This document shows, piece by piece, positions 52,601 to 62,816 of a DNA stretch of 64,000 bases; the first letter of the stretch is position 1, and every line of letters begins with the position of its first letter. Under the pieces are notes generated by a model. That model did no database searches. It was not told where the DNA came from and was given only the letters and a program-made list of their open reading frames with translations. Source of the stretch: Ancistrus triradiatus (Eukaryota > Chordata > Actinopteri > Siluriformes > Loricariidae); NCBI GenBank assembly GCA_025084515.1, contig JAJAGP010000209.1, positions 280,341-344,340 of the forward strand. Direction: 5' to 3'. A program made the position numbers and the translations under genes.

Positions 52601-55600
52601 TCACCCATCCCAGCCTGGTGCAGATCTACAATTTTCTTCTTGGTTTCCTTCGACATCTCTTTGGTCTTGGTCATGGTTGAGTTTGGAGTCTGACTGTTTG
52701 AGGCTGTGGACAGGTGTCTTTTATACAGATAACGAGGTCAAACAGGTGCCATTAATACAGGTAACGATTGGAGGACAGAAGACCTTCTTAAAGAAGATAC
52801 AAGTCTGTGAGAGCCAGAAATCTTGCTTGTTTGTGGGTGACCAAATACTTATTTTCCACCATGATTTACAATTAAATTCTTTAAAACTCCTAGAATGTGA
52901 TTTCCTGGATTTTCTTTTCTCATTTTGTCTCTCATCGTTCAAGTGTACCTATGATAAATTACAGACCTCTTTCATCTTTCTAAGTAGGAGAACTTTCACA
53001 ATCAGTGGCTGACTAAAACCTTTTGTGTGTGTGTGTCCATACAATATTGACATGGGACAAATGTTTTGGGTGGGACATCTCATGTCACAGTATCACATAA
53101 CATAATGAAGCCAAATGACTAGATGATTTACTGTTGTATGAATCCAAAAAGTCGGAATTACAACTTTGTAAGCTTGACTGTTGTATGTAAAGGATTTTAA
53201 GTGGACCTTATAATCCAACATGGCTATATGTAATTTTATTTTGAATGTTACAGCTCAGTCTTTCTCTTAATTTCAGAAAACCAACAATGAAGACCAAGTG
53301 GCAGTGTCTAACCTTCATGCTGGGGTATATAAGTTTAGGCTGACTGTTACGGACAATGCTGGCCAATCTGGCTCGGCAGAGATTACCATCTTAGTCCTCA
53401 CACCTGAGCAGTCGCGCCGTGAGTATTTGGTTGAACATAAACCTAAAGCAGGTTGGATGACACTCCTAAGAAGTGTACCCCATGCTTGATTGACAGTGTG
53501 TTGTGTCACAATGCTATTGTGGTAGTTCTTATGATCACAGACAAATAGTAACAGGTTTTAATATGGAGGAGAAGACTCCTATGTGTGAGCTGACCAGATA
53601 TGAGCTACTGATAAAATGTTTTGGTGAAATGTTATGAAATAAGCCTTGTGTCATGTAACGAATGTCATTGTTCTTCTAATTCTATTAATGCTTAGGTAAA
53701 CCAGTACATGAAAGATATTTGAAGTCAGTATCTTGTTACTCCCAATAATCTTCATTTGCTTGTTTTGCATCTAAAATGCACCCTTTTTCCTTAGCTAAAA
53801 TTTAGACTTAACCCGTTTGTTTTATTTTCGTATAGTTATTATTCACCTAATGCAACAGAAAGTAAAGTTCAGAAGGAAGTCTAGATTACTTCCGTGATTT
53901 ATTTTACTCAGTTACATTAAAATTTCTTTTGCAGTGTCCACCATACACCATTAATTCTAGGAGATGCAGGCAGACTCAGTGTTAATATTAATATATTAGT
54001 TAGTATATTGCTTAGACCTATAGTTACTTAGTCTGGTTTAGGGTGAAATTGCAGTTTAACTTTTAACTTGGGTGAATTGTTTGTGCTATTGAGATGGTAT
54101 ATGTGGCGTTTTTGTTGCTCCCACTGAGGAAATTTCTCACGTATATTATTACTTAATCAAATGTGACGGCTCTTTCTACTGAAACATTCCAGGAACTAGA
54201 GAAATTCTTTTAGTTAGAAGCGTGACTCGCTTTCCTGTCTGAGGTATTGAAACTGGTTGAGCTGGTTTCTGTGCTGAAAAAAAAGAAGCTCCACATCCAC
54301 ACATTTGTCCCTTGTGGGTGAAGATTGAGGTCTTCATACATGTGGTCATCAGTTTTTAGTGACTCAGCATGAAAGGTCATCATATTAGCAAAACCTCAGA
54401 CAGGTTCCCTTTACTGCAACGTAAAGGGAGATTGTTCATGGATAAGTTGTATTAGACTTTAAATTTGAAGTTCTTTTTGTGAATTCTTCCAGATGCCAGA
54501 ATTAAACATTTATGCTAGCATAGGGATATACTGGGTCAAAACTTGGGTGGATTTTCTGCGCTAGTTTTAACCTGTTTTAGCGTTCTGTTTGGAGGCACCA
54601 GTTCATTACCAAGTTTATTAAGTGTAACATTGTTTATATTGCACAAACATTTTTTCCCTCTTTATTTGAGGAGATGCATTTATTTGAGAGGTCACTTAAC
54701 GTGTATCCTTTGATCATGTTTCAGACCACTGCTTGGTTCCTAAGAAGGAAGGACCATGTCGTGGGTCCTTTCCTCGCTGGCACTATAATGCAGCAGCAGA
54801 GAAGTGCCAGAAGTTTAACTTTGGAGGCTGCAAAGAAAATCGCAACAACTACCTGTCAGAGCAGGAATGCTTGAAAGCGTGTGACAAGGTCTCAGGTAGT
54901 ACTTTTTTGTTTTATTAATATTATTCTTATTATTCTTATTATTTTTAGGCTTGGGGAAAATCTATTCTTAGATGCATTGCGATGCGGACATGGATGATTC
55001 TGCATCGATTCACAAATGTCAAAAATTGTTTTTCAAACGGTAATTGATAACGTAATGTTTATGAATGAACGCACACGATGGAACTCAGAAGTGCGGAAGG
55101 ACAGTCTGTGCCATGCACATAACAAAGACTCGACAGACATGAACAAGCGATATCAATGCTTCCACCCAACTCGGAAAGAGTGAAGCGAATTGCAGACTCC
55201 ATCATAACTTTTGCCTGGGATTTGCATCCGTATTCAGTCACTGAGAACCAGGGCTTTCACACTGTGCTGCTCACTTTGGAGCCACGATACAGTGTCTCAT
55301 CTCTAAGACATTCTGCACTAATCATATGCTACAGCACTTTGAAAAGGCTTTGAAAATACTTTTAAAAAGTCAGAGTTTTTAGTTACAGACTGAATTTGCA
55401 AAGGCTGAGGTTTTGCAGGGTCACTATTTGCAAAACTTTGAAAATGCACACCTAAAATAATCAATCAGTAAATAACAAACATCATTAGTCAGCCACATAG
55501 ACTGCAAAATAAACAATATAATAAAATAAAGTGGCTTCTTAAGTATTGTAATTTTATCTTAAGATCAAATTTCATTATTTTCTATACGTTATTACATTTC

Positions 55601-58600
55601 TATGTTATTTCAGTGATTGAATTTGACATGTTTTTATCATTTCCCTTACACTTTGAAGCGCAGTCATCGGCATATACAAATATATAAAACAAATGGCCTA
55701 AATCCATTTATAAATAAATGTAGCACAGTTAAATTTGTAGTGTTTCCATTGTTTGGTTTGCACCTACTGAAATGTAAAAATCACCTTTACCTGTACCATC
55801 CAGATACACATGGAATTTCCTGTTTGGTGCTGGAGAGAGTTTAGCTATTGGTTGTCGACAATGTTCAAGTCACTGTATTCATGAGCCAAGACATAAGACT
55901 TATGAAAATATTAAACACGGCTGATTTTATCAGGACGTCATGATGAGAAAAAGACTGATTTGAGGCAACTATCCTGACCACCTTACACCAAACGATTGAG
56001 ATGATGAATCAGGCAGAATCACTGTGAGAGAAAAGAAACCCTGTATAGAAAAAAAAGATGCATTGATAGCACCATGTAACAATTTTCAAAAAATGTTTTG
56101 TTCCCAGTTGTTAAGTGTGTTTTCCTGATTGTTTGTACCCGAAATGAATAGAAAAAGTTATTATTCCCTGTAAACTTTGCTTTTGTGGTCAGCACAATGA
56201 TATTTTGAAATGATCTATTTTTAAGGATATTCGCCCCACCATAATTCAAGATCAAGATACTTAAGAAGCTTCTGGAATTGTTGAGAACTATCACGAAGTT
56301 TCTCTAGAACTGTCCGGAATTATCTAGAACTAGAACTTCATGGGACTGTACAGAATTGTAGGTAGCTGTATAAATAAAACCAGTTCTATAGGCCACTATG
56401 CCCTTCCTGAGAGAAAGGAGAGACATGATCTAATTGACTGGGAGGATTGCATAGTAAGTGGGCAACAACAGCCATCACAGACAAAAGGGGAAACTGACCT
56501 AGACAGACAGGGGTGAAATTAATTCTCTATTCAGATTCTGATAACGACAGTATTCACACTTCACCCCCACACCCCATTACAGGAGGAGCTTAGGAGGAGG
56601 ACCACTACTTTCAATGTATATATTGTGTGTTACTCTGCTAACCGGGTTGAGGGTGATCAGTCTTGCTCTGCTGAATCCTCAGTACATCTTCTTGTACTTT
56701 GATACTGCATGGAATAAAGATTGACCATTTTTATCGAGTTTGGAGAGACATCCTTTTTGCCCTTACAGTTACACAGCAACTTGGTCAATTTAGATGGCAT
56801 CAAGAGGTTGCATTAATCCAGCAGATGCATTTTTGCTATGTATGTGGCCATTTTATAAAGACAAGAGCGAAAAAGTACTCTGTGGAAGCATCTGCTAAGA
56901 TGGTGTGAGGCCTACAAAGCATACTTCGGCATGCCTGTCGTGACCTGTTTCTATAATAAAAATTCATAATTATCGTTGCCGTGGTCACAAAAGCGAAGTT
57001 TATGATGAATGTAAGCAATTTTTAATTTGTTTTAGACATAAGCAATTGGAATATAACATTAAAAAGCTGGGAACACAACTTGTGTTACATAGTGTAATCA
57101 ATTAATAGTTGCATCGCAGCCCTCTGAAACGTAACTGAATAGACTTTTGAGGTACCTACTTATTCGCACTCATTATTATTATACATCCAAAGGCAGTTCT
57201 AGTTCACTGGAATGAGATCTGACAGTGTTTACAAATGCACTTTGCCCCAAATTTGCACTTCTAATGTTGACACTTTACAAATTGTTCCCTTCTCTTTTGC
57301 AGTACATACGCCCCCATCAGGACGACTTGGTCCAGTAGGTACTGGTAAGTCCATAAAGTGACTTCCTCATCTTAAAAGAATGTTTTAAGTAGTTTCTGTG
57401 TGCCTATGTTGTTGTTGCTTTTTTTTCCAAGTTAAACCAGACATGACTTGCATGACTGATAGAAACTGGCTTGATGATAACTCTTTGTGAGTCTGTGCCA
57501 CTGCACTTTTGAAGAAGTTATGGTCAGCGTAGTCACGTTAGGTTTCAGACTTGAAATTACAGTACAGTGTACATTTCTCTTCATTACATAATTAATCTTG
57601 AATCCTTTATAGTGATAGTTTGTATCTGAGTCAATTAATTTTAAATTATTGGTCATTTATTTTTTGCAAAAAGAATTTTGATTGGACGCACAATTTTTGT
57701 GAATGAAGGCCTACCATTTTTAAACATACTCTTATTTTGCCAGAGCTCAGGAGTAACTGCTGCCATAGCAATTGGTCAGGTCAGCCAAGGAACCAAATCC
57801 CAAACTACTGCTCTATGTTGACGGCAGAGGCTCGAGCCATTCAGCTAGCTTTAGACCCTATCCAAAATAACATCTGCTCCGACCATTCATCTGCTCAGAT
57901 TCAAATGTCAGCCTTCAGGACTTGCATCTCAAAGTTTCACATGTGGTAATAGCAAACCATCACCCAAAAACCTAAAGCAAGTAAAAAGCCTCATGTCCGA
58001 CATAAAGTTCTGCTGAGTCCCATAACGCCTTAGTCTTAAAGGAAGCAAACAAGCATAGTTGGCAGTAAAACAAGCCATAACATCTTTATTTCCTTCCTAT
58101 GGAACCAACTAACTCTGTTAGTATGGTGTTTTTAGGGTGATTGGGAAGCCAATAAATTCTAGTTTTCTCTCTCCTGACCACACTACATTCATCCAGTACT
58201 CTACAGGCTTCTCTAAATGTTCTTGTGCAAGCATCAAAAGAACTTCAACATGCATTTTCTTCAATAATGCAGTCTTCTGGGAGATCGTGATTGGAAATTG
58301 TGGCTATGGAGTGCAATGCTTATTGTTTTCACTGGGTCGATGGTGTTTCCAGAGTGTTTTTTTGAGTTGTCCTTGACACATAGGCTACTTTTTTTTAACT
58401 CATGTACAGACAAATTTTTGAGTATGTAAATCATCACTTAACCCACTGAATTTCACTTTGGTATAAATAATCTAAAATCTGTCATCTATTAAATGTGATT
58501 GTAGACAAAGTATTAAATGTGACTACAGTTCTTTTCATGTGAGACTGAGCCAGGCTATTCAGTCTATTGTAGAGACTTTTTCATCTCAATCACCACGAAA

Positions 58601-60693
58601 AGAGAACTGATTCTGCATGCAGACATCTTGTTGTAGTTTTAAGTTTGCCAAATGCAGTGAAACAAGAGGAAACAAAAGAACCTGCACAGAGTGGAAAGAA
58701 CATGTTTTTGTACCAACTAAAAAAACACGAGTCTTCCAAGGGAATCTGCAAGCCAAGGTTAAAGAAACAAAAGAAAATACATACAACTTCAGAAACTTAG
58801 CTTAGTGTGCATGTGTACTACAAGCATTGTGTTCAATACTGTTTTTCAAGACACCCAGTAATATTAAGTTAACACTTTCTGCTATCACCTTAATACACTG
58901 CCCAGACAAAAAAGGTCACCAGCTGGATTAAAGTAAGCAAATAGTTTAATTACTGCATTGGTGATTATGTTTCAGCTGGAAGCAATTTATTTAACACTAA
59001 CTGATACAGTGAGTAGCTTCTTATTTGTTAAACATATCGAAAGTCATCCTGTGGTTGTTAATCTGTTTCAGAAGGTCCAATAGTGAAAGAGTGGTTCAGG
59101 GAGCATGAGACATTTTCACACATGGATTGGCCACCACAGAGACCAGACCTGAACCCCATTAAGAATCTTTGGGATGTGCTGGGGAAGACTTTGCTCAGTG
59201 GTTCAAATCTCTCATCATCAATTCAAGATCTTGGGGGAAAAAATTAATGCAACTCTGGGCAGAACTGCTTCTTCAAAGTCACAACATTTATTTCTGTTCA
59301 GAGTTACATTAATATTTCCCCAAGCTCTTGGATTGATATTTTGGAGATTTGAACAGCTGCGCAAAGTCTTCTCCAGCACATCCCAAAGATTCTCAATGAG
59401 GTTCAGGTCTGGACTCTGTGGTGTCCAATCCATGTGTGAAAATGTCTCATGCTCCCTGAACCGGTCTTTGACCCTTCTGAAACAGATTAACATCTTTTCC
59501 ACGACTACAGGATGTGTCTTTTGACATGTTTAACAAATAAGAAGCTACTCACTGCATCAGTTAGGGTTAAATAAATTATTGCCAGCTAAAACATAATCAC
59601 CAATACAGTAATTTTCCGATGGGAATCTCTCTGTTTTTTTTTAACTATTTAATGATTTGTTTATTTAAATCCAGGTGGTGACCTTTTTTTTGACTGGACA
59701 GTGTATAAACCTATTGACAAAAAAGGAGTATTATAAGTATGAGAGAGAGTGTGGTTAGTTTCACTTGCTTTTGCTCACTGGCACCAACCCCTGGTCATTG
59801 CCTTCTACTATTCTCATTCATCTGCATACCATCATTTTGAGTCTGACCTGAGTCATATGTCATATGACTCATCATGATATACTGCTACTTGACTGATGGC
59901 AAAGTGAGACAAAGAAAACACAAGCTTGCTTTTGGATGCAACACTTGGAGTGAATGGGTTACTTATCGAAAAATCATGCCAGAAACTGCTGGTGACATTG
60001 AAAGTAGTTCATGGGAAAACATGCAAACAGAATACAGGCTTGCCTTTCAAATTAAATCCAGTGTAACCGTGCAATCTGAATTCTGCTCTCTGATTTCATC
60101 CAGTAATGTAAGTGGTATTTTAATTCCCTAACTCAATTTTGAACCACTAGTTTGCTATAATGAATGACAGCAAAATTGATCAAATAAATCTAATTCCATA
60201 ATTGTGTATGAGTGTAACATGCCAGTGGAAAATTCCGTTATAATTGGCACCTGAACCCACACACTCCACTTCCTTTGAATCAGTAATTTACCTAAACCTT
60301 TGAACAGGAGTTAATTATAATTAAATTCCCTAGATGATAAATGAAAATAGGTAGGAATCAAGAGTTGCAAAAAATACAGCTATACTATGTTCTAACTGAA
60401 TTCCTTACATTATTGTTTATTGTGATAATTAAATTGATTAAAACATATTTATTCTGCATTATCTCCAAAGCCTAGTGGTCCTGGTATTATTTACATTTTT
60501 ATGTTCTGTGAACTAAAACCTTCCAACTGATTGAACACACACATGTGGTTTCTGTCAGGTGATGAGGAATGTGGAGTATCATGTGGACCAGAGAAGTTCA
60601 CCTGTGATAATGGATGCTGTATAGACAAAGAACTGGAATGTGACTCGGTCAAGCAATGCAGCGATGGCTCTGATGAGGTGACGTGTGAAAACT
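46222..60693 (+). CDS. spint1: SPINT1 (HAI-1), 5' part: membrane Kunitz-type serine protease inhibitor
   Basis: Six coding exons (46222-46627, 50177-50334, 53277-53418, 54725-54895, 57303-57344, 60559-60693) give 351 residues with agreeing phases. The family protein is a type I membrane inhibitor of HGF activator, matriptase, hepsin and prostasin on epithelial surfaces. In order: signal peptide (about 1-25, WTTLLLRINA), cysteine-rich MANEC domain (C32 onward), PKD domain (about 140-228, with RPPKANAGQD and LTVTDNAGQS), Kunitz domain 1 (C238-C288, six cysteines, P1 residue R248), a 14-residue linker, and an LDL-receptor class A repeat (C315-C349, calcium-site DGSDE). Kunitz 2, the transmembrane segment and the cytoplasmic tail are not found before 64000 and must lie downstream. 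The first of two adjacent ATGs has A at -3. Introns contain family B Tc1, hAT and fold-back elements. Confidence 0.94.
48640..49110 (+). pseudogene. Tc1-like transposase trace
   Basis: The frame at 48668-48904 has ERGIYGGRPRRTPLLTQREK and KTMLTIKLGGLLCFWH, matching the order RKPLL... and ...MLTIKHGGG of Tc1-like proteins, with heavy decay. No terminal repeats found. Confidence 0.4.
49665..49822 (+). repeat. SINE type A, degenerate
   Basis: CTGTGGTGGTGCAAGAGTGA, then GGTACTGGACACACTGCCGA, AAAGGCCCTTAACCCACAGT, TGCTTGGATT and a TTAATGTAAATGTAG tail keep the layout with internal rearrangement. Confidence 0.6.
50177..50334 (+). CDS. spint1: SPINT1 exon: first half of PKD domain
   Basis: The acceptor is TTTGAGCAG before 50177 and the donor is GTATGT after 50334. 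It enters in phase 1 and leaves in phase 0, reading NQEDRPPKANAGQDRVVQPH, then VMLNGLESTDDHKIVEYQWD and LVSGNSSAVMQ. RPPxANAG and the EYxW motif match the internal PKD domain of HAI-1. Confidence 0.93.
51556..51580. repeat. (GT)n tract at the left edge of a Tc1 copy
   Basis: Twenty-five bases of GT units directly before Tc1 terminal sequence; a second GT tract lies at the other edge (53025-53036). Confidence 0.93.
51581..53024 (-). mobile_element. Tc1 family B copy lacking both outermost tips
   Basis: Terminal repeats begin at AAAAGTATTTATTCAGCCAC and end at GTGGCTGACTAAAACCTTTT. The expected outer ten or so bases (CAGTGGGGCA and its inverse) are missing at each end and GT repeats stand in their place. 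The transposase is on the minus strand. Confidence 0.88.
51736..52674 (-). pseudogene. Tc1 family B transposase, broken
   Basis: From ATG 52674 (MTKTKEMSKETKKKIVDL) the order of the gene can be followed to TGA 51736. The longest open piece (52146-51901) has GRLIRVKGRMNGAMYHEILR, FQHNNDPKHTTRAMKEWLRK and FKVLE; the second catalytic Asp is Asn here. Frameshifts and small deletions interrupt the rest. Confidence 0.82.
53277..53418 (+). CDS. spint1: SPINT1 exon: second half of PKD domain
   Basis: The acceptor is TTAATTTCAG before 53277 and the donor is GTGAGT after 53418. It encodes KTNNEDQVAVSNLHAGVYKF, RLTVTDNAGQSGSAEITILV and LTPEQSR, the closing strands of the PKD fold (GxYxFxLTVTDxxG). Confidence 0.93.
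53419..54724. other. SPINT1 intron before Kunitz domain 1
   Basis: AT-rich unique-looking sequence; I see no repeat, RNA gene or coding frame in it. Confidence 0.5.
54725..54895 (+). CDS. spint1: SPINT1 exon: Kunitz domain 1
   Basis: The acceptor is ATGTTTCAG before 54725 and the donor is GTAGTA after 54895. One complete Kunitz domain: six cysteines in the standard order, reactive loop GPCRGSFPRW with arginine at P1 (suited to trypsin-like targets), and the signature FNFGGCKENRNNYLSEQEC. This is the inhibitory domain that binds HGF activator and matriptase in the family. Confidence 0.96.
54896..57302. other. SPINT1 intron after Kunitz domain 1
   Basis: Contains the hAT relic at 55085-55330. 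The remainder, including 55340-57300, shows no recognisable gene or repeat. Confidence 0.5.
55085..55330 (+). pseudogene. hAT-type (ZBED-like) transposase fragment
   Basis: The frame at 55156-55353 reads SERVKRIADSIITFAWDLHP, then YSVTENQGF and LLTLEPRYSVSS. The pattern [DL]xPYSxVENxGFxxLxxxLEPRY is typical of hAT-superfamily proteins related to ZBED1. Only this segment is present. Confidence 0.65.
57303..57344 (+). CDS. spint1: SPINT1 14-codon linker exon
   Basis: A 42-base exon, phase 1 to 1, between acceptor CTTTTGCAG and donor GTAAGT, encodes VHTPPSGRLGPVGT. It joins Kunitz 1 to the LDLa repeat. Being a symmetric Pro/Gly-rich exon, it could be skipped without a frameshift. Confidence 0.75.
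57735..57950 (+). pseudogene. Possible LINE RNase H-like fragment
   Basis: The open frame has LTAEARAIQLALDPIQNNIC followed by SDHSSAQIQ. The spacing of TAExxAIxxAL and a SD(S)xSA motif is like the RNase H domain of some non-LTR retrotransposons. No other part of such an element is seen nearby, so this is weak. Confidence 0.35.
58896..59703. mobile_element. Fold-back (palindromic) Tc1-like element
   Basis: The tips CACTGCCCAGACAAAAAAGG and CTTTTTTTTGACTGGACAGTG lie between TA pairs (58894-58895, 59704-59705). The left arm 58896-59262 and right arm about 59296-59703 are inverted copies around a loop of about 33 bases, and each carries the same transposase piece. On the minus strand it reads HETFSHMDWTPQSPDLNLIE then NLWDVLEKTLRS. 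Confidence 0.85.
60559..60693 (+). CDS. spint1: SPINT1 exon: LDL-receptor class A repeat
   Basis: The acceptor is TTCTGTCAG before 60559 and the donor is GTAAGT after 60693. It encodes CGPEKFTCDNGCCIDKELEC then DSVKQCSDGSDEVTC, six canonical cysteines plus one extra upstream (C311) and one extra (C326) beside C327. DGSDE is the calcium-binding signature. The last base begins a codon completed beyond the visible exons. Confidence 0.94.
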
Positions 60694-60808
60694 GTAAGTG
60701 CCAGTGTTCAAATACTACTGCATAAAATGTGTTATGATGTCTTTGTGTTAGGCCATACATGGTTTGTGTAGACCATTAGAGAACAGAGTAAAGGGGACTA
60801 ACAAAGAA

Positions 60809-61181
60809 CAGGTACTCCCCAAGTTACGATGGGGTTACATTGCAACAAATATATCAAGTTGAATTTATCTTAAATCAAGGCGTTTAATATATACTGTATA
60901 CATCATAGCACAGCCATTATTAAACGTTAAAAACACGGTGAGCTTTTCCTCGCTACCATTCCCAGCGCTCATCACTCCAGCCATGTGACTCCCTACATCA
61001 CGCACTGCCGACTTCCTCATCAGAGTGCAGGAGAGTACTGCATATCACATATTGCCTGCGAAAAATTCTAAATTCAGCATTCATAGTATGGTTTCTGTTG
61101 AATGTGTATTTAATTAATGTGTACTATCGAATTCCCATCATATAGTTAAAATGTCGTAAGTCGTAAAACGTGGCGTACCTG
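60809..61181. mobile_element. MITE with CAGGTACTCCCC / GTACCTG ends
   Basis: The left end CAGGTACTCCCCAAGTTACG and right end CGTAAGTCGTAAAACG...GTACCTG are imperfect inverted repeats; no coding. Related pieces are at about 5692-5760, 9640-9790 and 61283-61911. Confidence 0.55.
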
Positions 61182-61462
61182 TATGTAGATAAACAGGAGT
61201 GTAGTGACCACTAAAACTTAAATAACAAATAAGCTGAATATTGACTGAAAAATGGAGAATGCCTGAGACTTTTGCATATACAGGCGGTCCCTGGGTTACG
61301 CCAGACTGATCTCACGGTGTTATTCCTAATAAATATAAAACGTGCAACCAAAGTTATGGCGCATAGGTACGGGGTATGAGGCGCAATCCGGGACTACTTC
61401 CGAATCAAATAAGGGAGAAACTCCCACGGATGGTAAGCAATTCTTCAATTTGTAAAAAAATT

Positions 61463-61753
61463 TTATAAGTTGTTTAATGTTACGAATGGAGTTATGATGG
61501 AAATCGACTTGCACCACACTGTAGGAACTAATACACAGACACACATATTTATTTATTATTTATTTTTATTTATATTATATTAATATATATATATATATAT
61601 AATATGATATATATATATTATATAGATATATATATACAACACACACACATACACATATGTTTGTTTGTGTATATATGTGTATATATATGTGTTATGTATG
61701 TATGTTTGTGTGTGGTGTGTGTGTGTGTGTGTGGTGTGTGTGTTGTATATAAT

Positions 61754-61813
<60 letters not shown>

Positions 61814-61911
61814 TGTGTGTGTGTGTGTATATATGTATGTATAAAGTTCCTACAGTGTGGTGTAAGTCGATTTTCATCGTAACTCCGTTCGCAACATTAA
61901 ACAACTTATAA
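61463..61911. repeat. 67-bp inverted repeat framing dinucleotide tracts
   Basis: The arm 61463-61529 and the reverse complement of 61845-61911 match at 62 of 67 positions. All five differences are transitions. The space between is AT- and GT/AC-type repeats. Arms resemble the MITE group with TTACGA...CGTAAGTCG. Confidence 0.85.
61585..61829. repeat. Compound (AT)n, (TG)n, (AC)n-(GT)n microsatellite
   Basis: AT runs at about 61585-61635, TG-rich at 61690-61742, and an AC run at about 61760-61810 meeting a GT run at 61811-61828, so the last two can pair as a hairpin. Confidence 0.92.
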
Positions 61912-61944
61912 GAAAGAAAGAGAGAGAGAGATCTGCACACAGGA

Positions 61945-62578
61945 TTTTTGAAGCTCAACAAGAGTGACCGTTGGGTTCTTGGTCACTACTCTTACCAAGG
62001 CTCTTCTCCCCTGATTACTTAGTTTGGTGAGGTGGCCAGTTCTAGAAAGAGATCCTGGTTGTTCCAGTCTTCTTCTATTTAAGAATTATGGTGGCCATTG
62101 TGCTCTTCTGAACTTTTTTGTAGCCTTCTCCAGATCTATACCTCCACATAATCCTGTCTCTGAGCTCTACAGGCAGTTCTCTCCTCCTCATGACTTAATT
62201 TTTGCTCTGATATGCGTTGTTAGCTGTGAGACCTTGCATAGACAGGTGTGTGTCTTTCCAATTCATGTCCGGTCAATAGAATTTAACACAGGTGGACTCC
62301 AGTCAAGGTGTAGAATCATCTCAAAGATGATCAAGCAATATGGGAGGCTCCCAGAGCTTCATTTCAAGTGTCATAACAAAGGGTCTAAATATTTATGTCC
62401 ATGCAAAATTTTAGTTTTTCCTTTTCAATAATTTGCAAAAAATTAAATTGTTTTCTTGTTGTCATTATGGGGTATTGATTACAGAATAATGAGGGACAAC
62501 TGTTTTATTTTATTACAAGTCCGCAACATAAAAAATGTAAAAAAGTTGTAGGGTCTGGAGACTTTCCAAATGCAATGT
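61945..62578 (-). mobile_element. Tc1-like remnant (5' transposase lost), salmonid-type 3' end
   Basis: TTCTTGGTCACTACTCTTAC, CAAGGCTCTTCTCCCCTGAT, ACCTCCACATAATCCTGTCT and ACAGGTGGACTCCAGTCAAG, then GTCATAACAAAGGGTCTAAA and GTCATTATGGGGTATTGAT, match the layout of the Tc1-like elements known from salmonids. The right tip near 62578 is mutated (AATGCAATG) and the left end is missing. Confidence 0.75.
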
Positions 62579-62816
62579 GTACATAGATAGACATTTGTTT
62601 AGCACACTTTGTCATATCAGCAATGAACTTTGCTTAAATAAAGGATAAAGACCCCAGCCAATATGACAGCGGTGCCATTGGTACGATATAATTCTTCAAG
62701 AGCTAAAAAGTCAGTTTCAGCCCATTTGAATTTATGCCTTTAAAAATTAGGTAATGCTTCAATTTAAAGACAGTAGATTGTTGCATTTTTAAAATCATAT
62801 CAGTTAAAACCATTTA

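Larger units (their letters stand above)
50335..53276. other. SPINT1 intron within the PKD domain
   Basis: Holds a family B Tc1 copy flanked by (GT)n tracts (51556-53036). Nothing recognised in 50340-51550 or 53040-53270. Confidence 0.5.
57345..60558. other. SPINT1 intron before the LDLa exon
   Basis: Holds a possible RNase H-like trace (57735-57950) and the fold-back Tc1-like element (58896-59703). Nothing recognised in 57960-58890 or 59710-60550. Confidence 0.5.

Noticed and set aside
61604..61961. Open frames on both strands at 61.6-61.9 kb
   Set aside because: They are dinucleotide-repeat translations.
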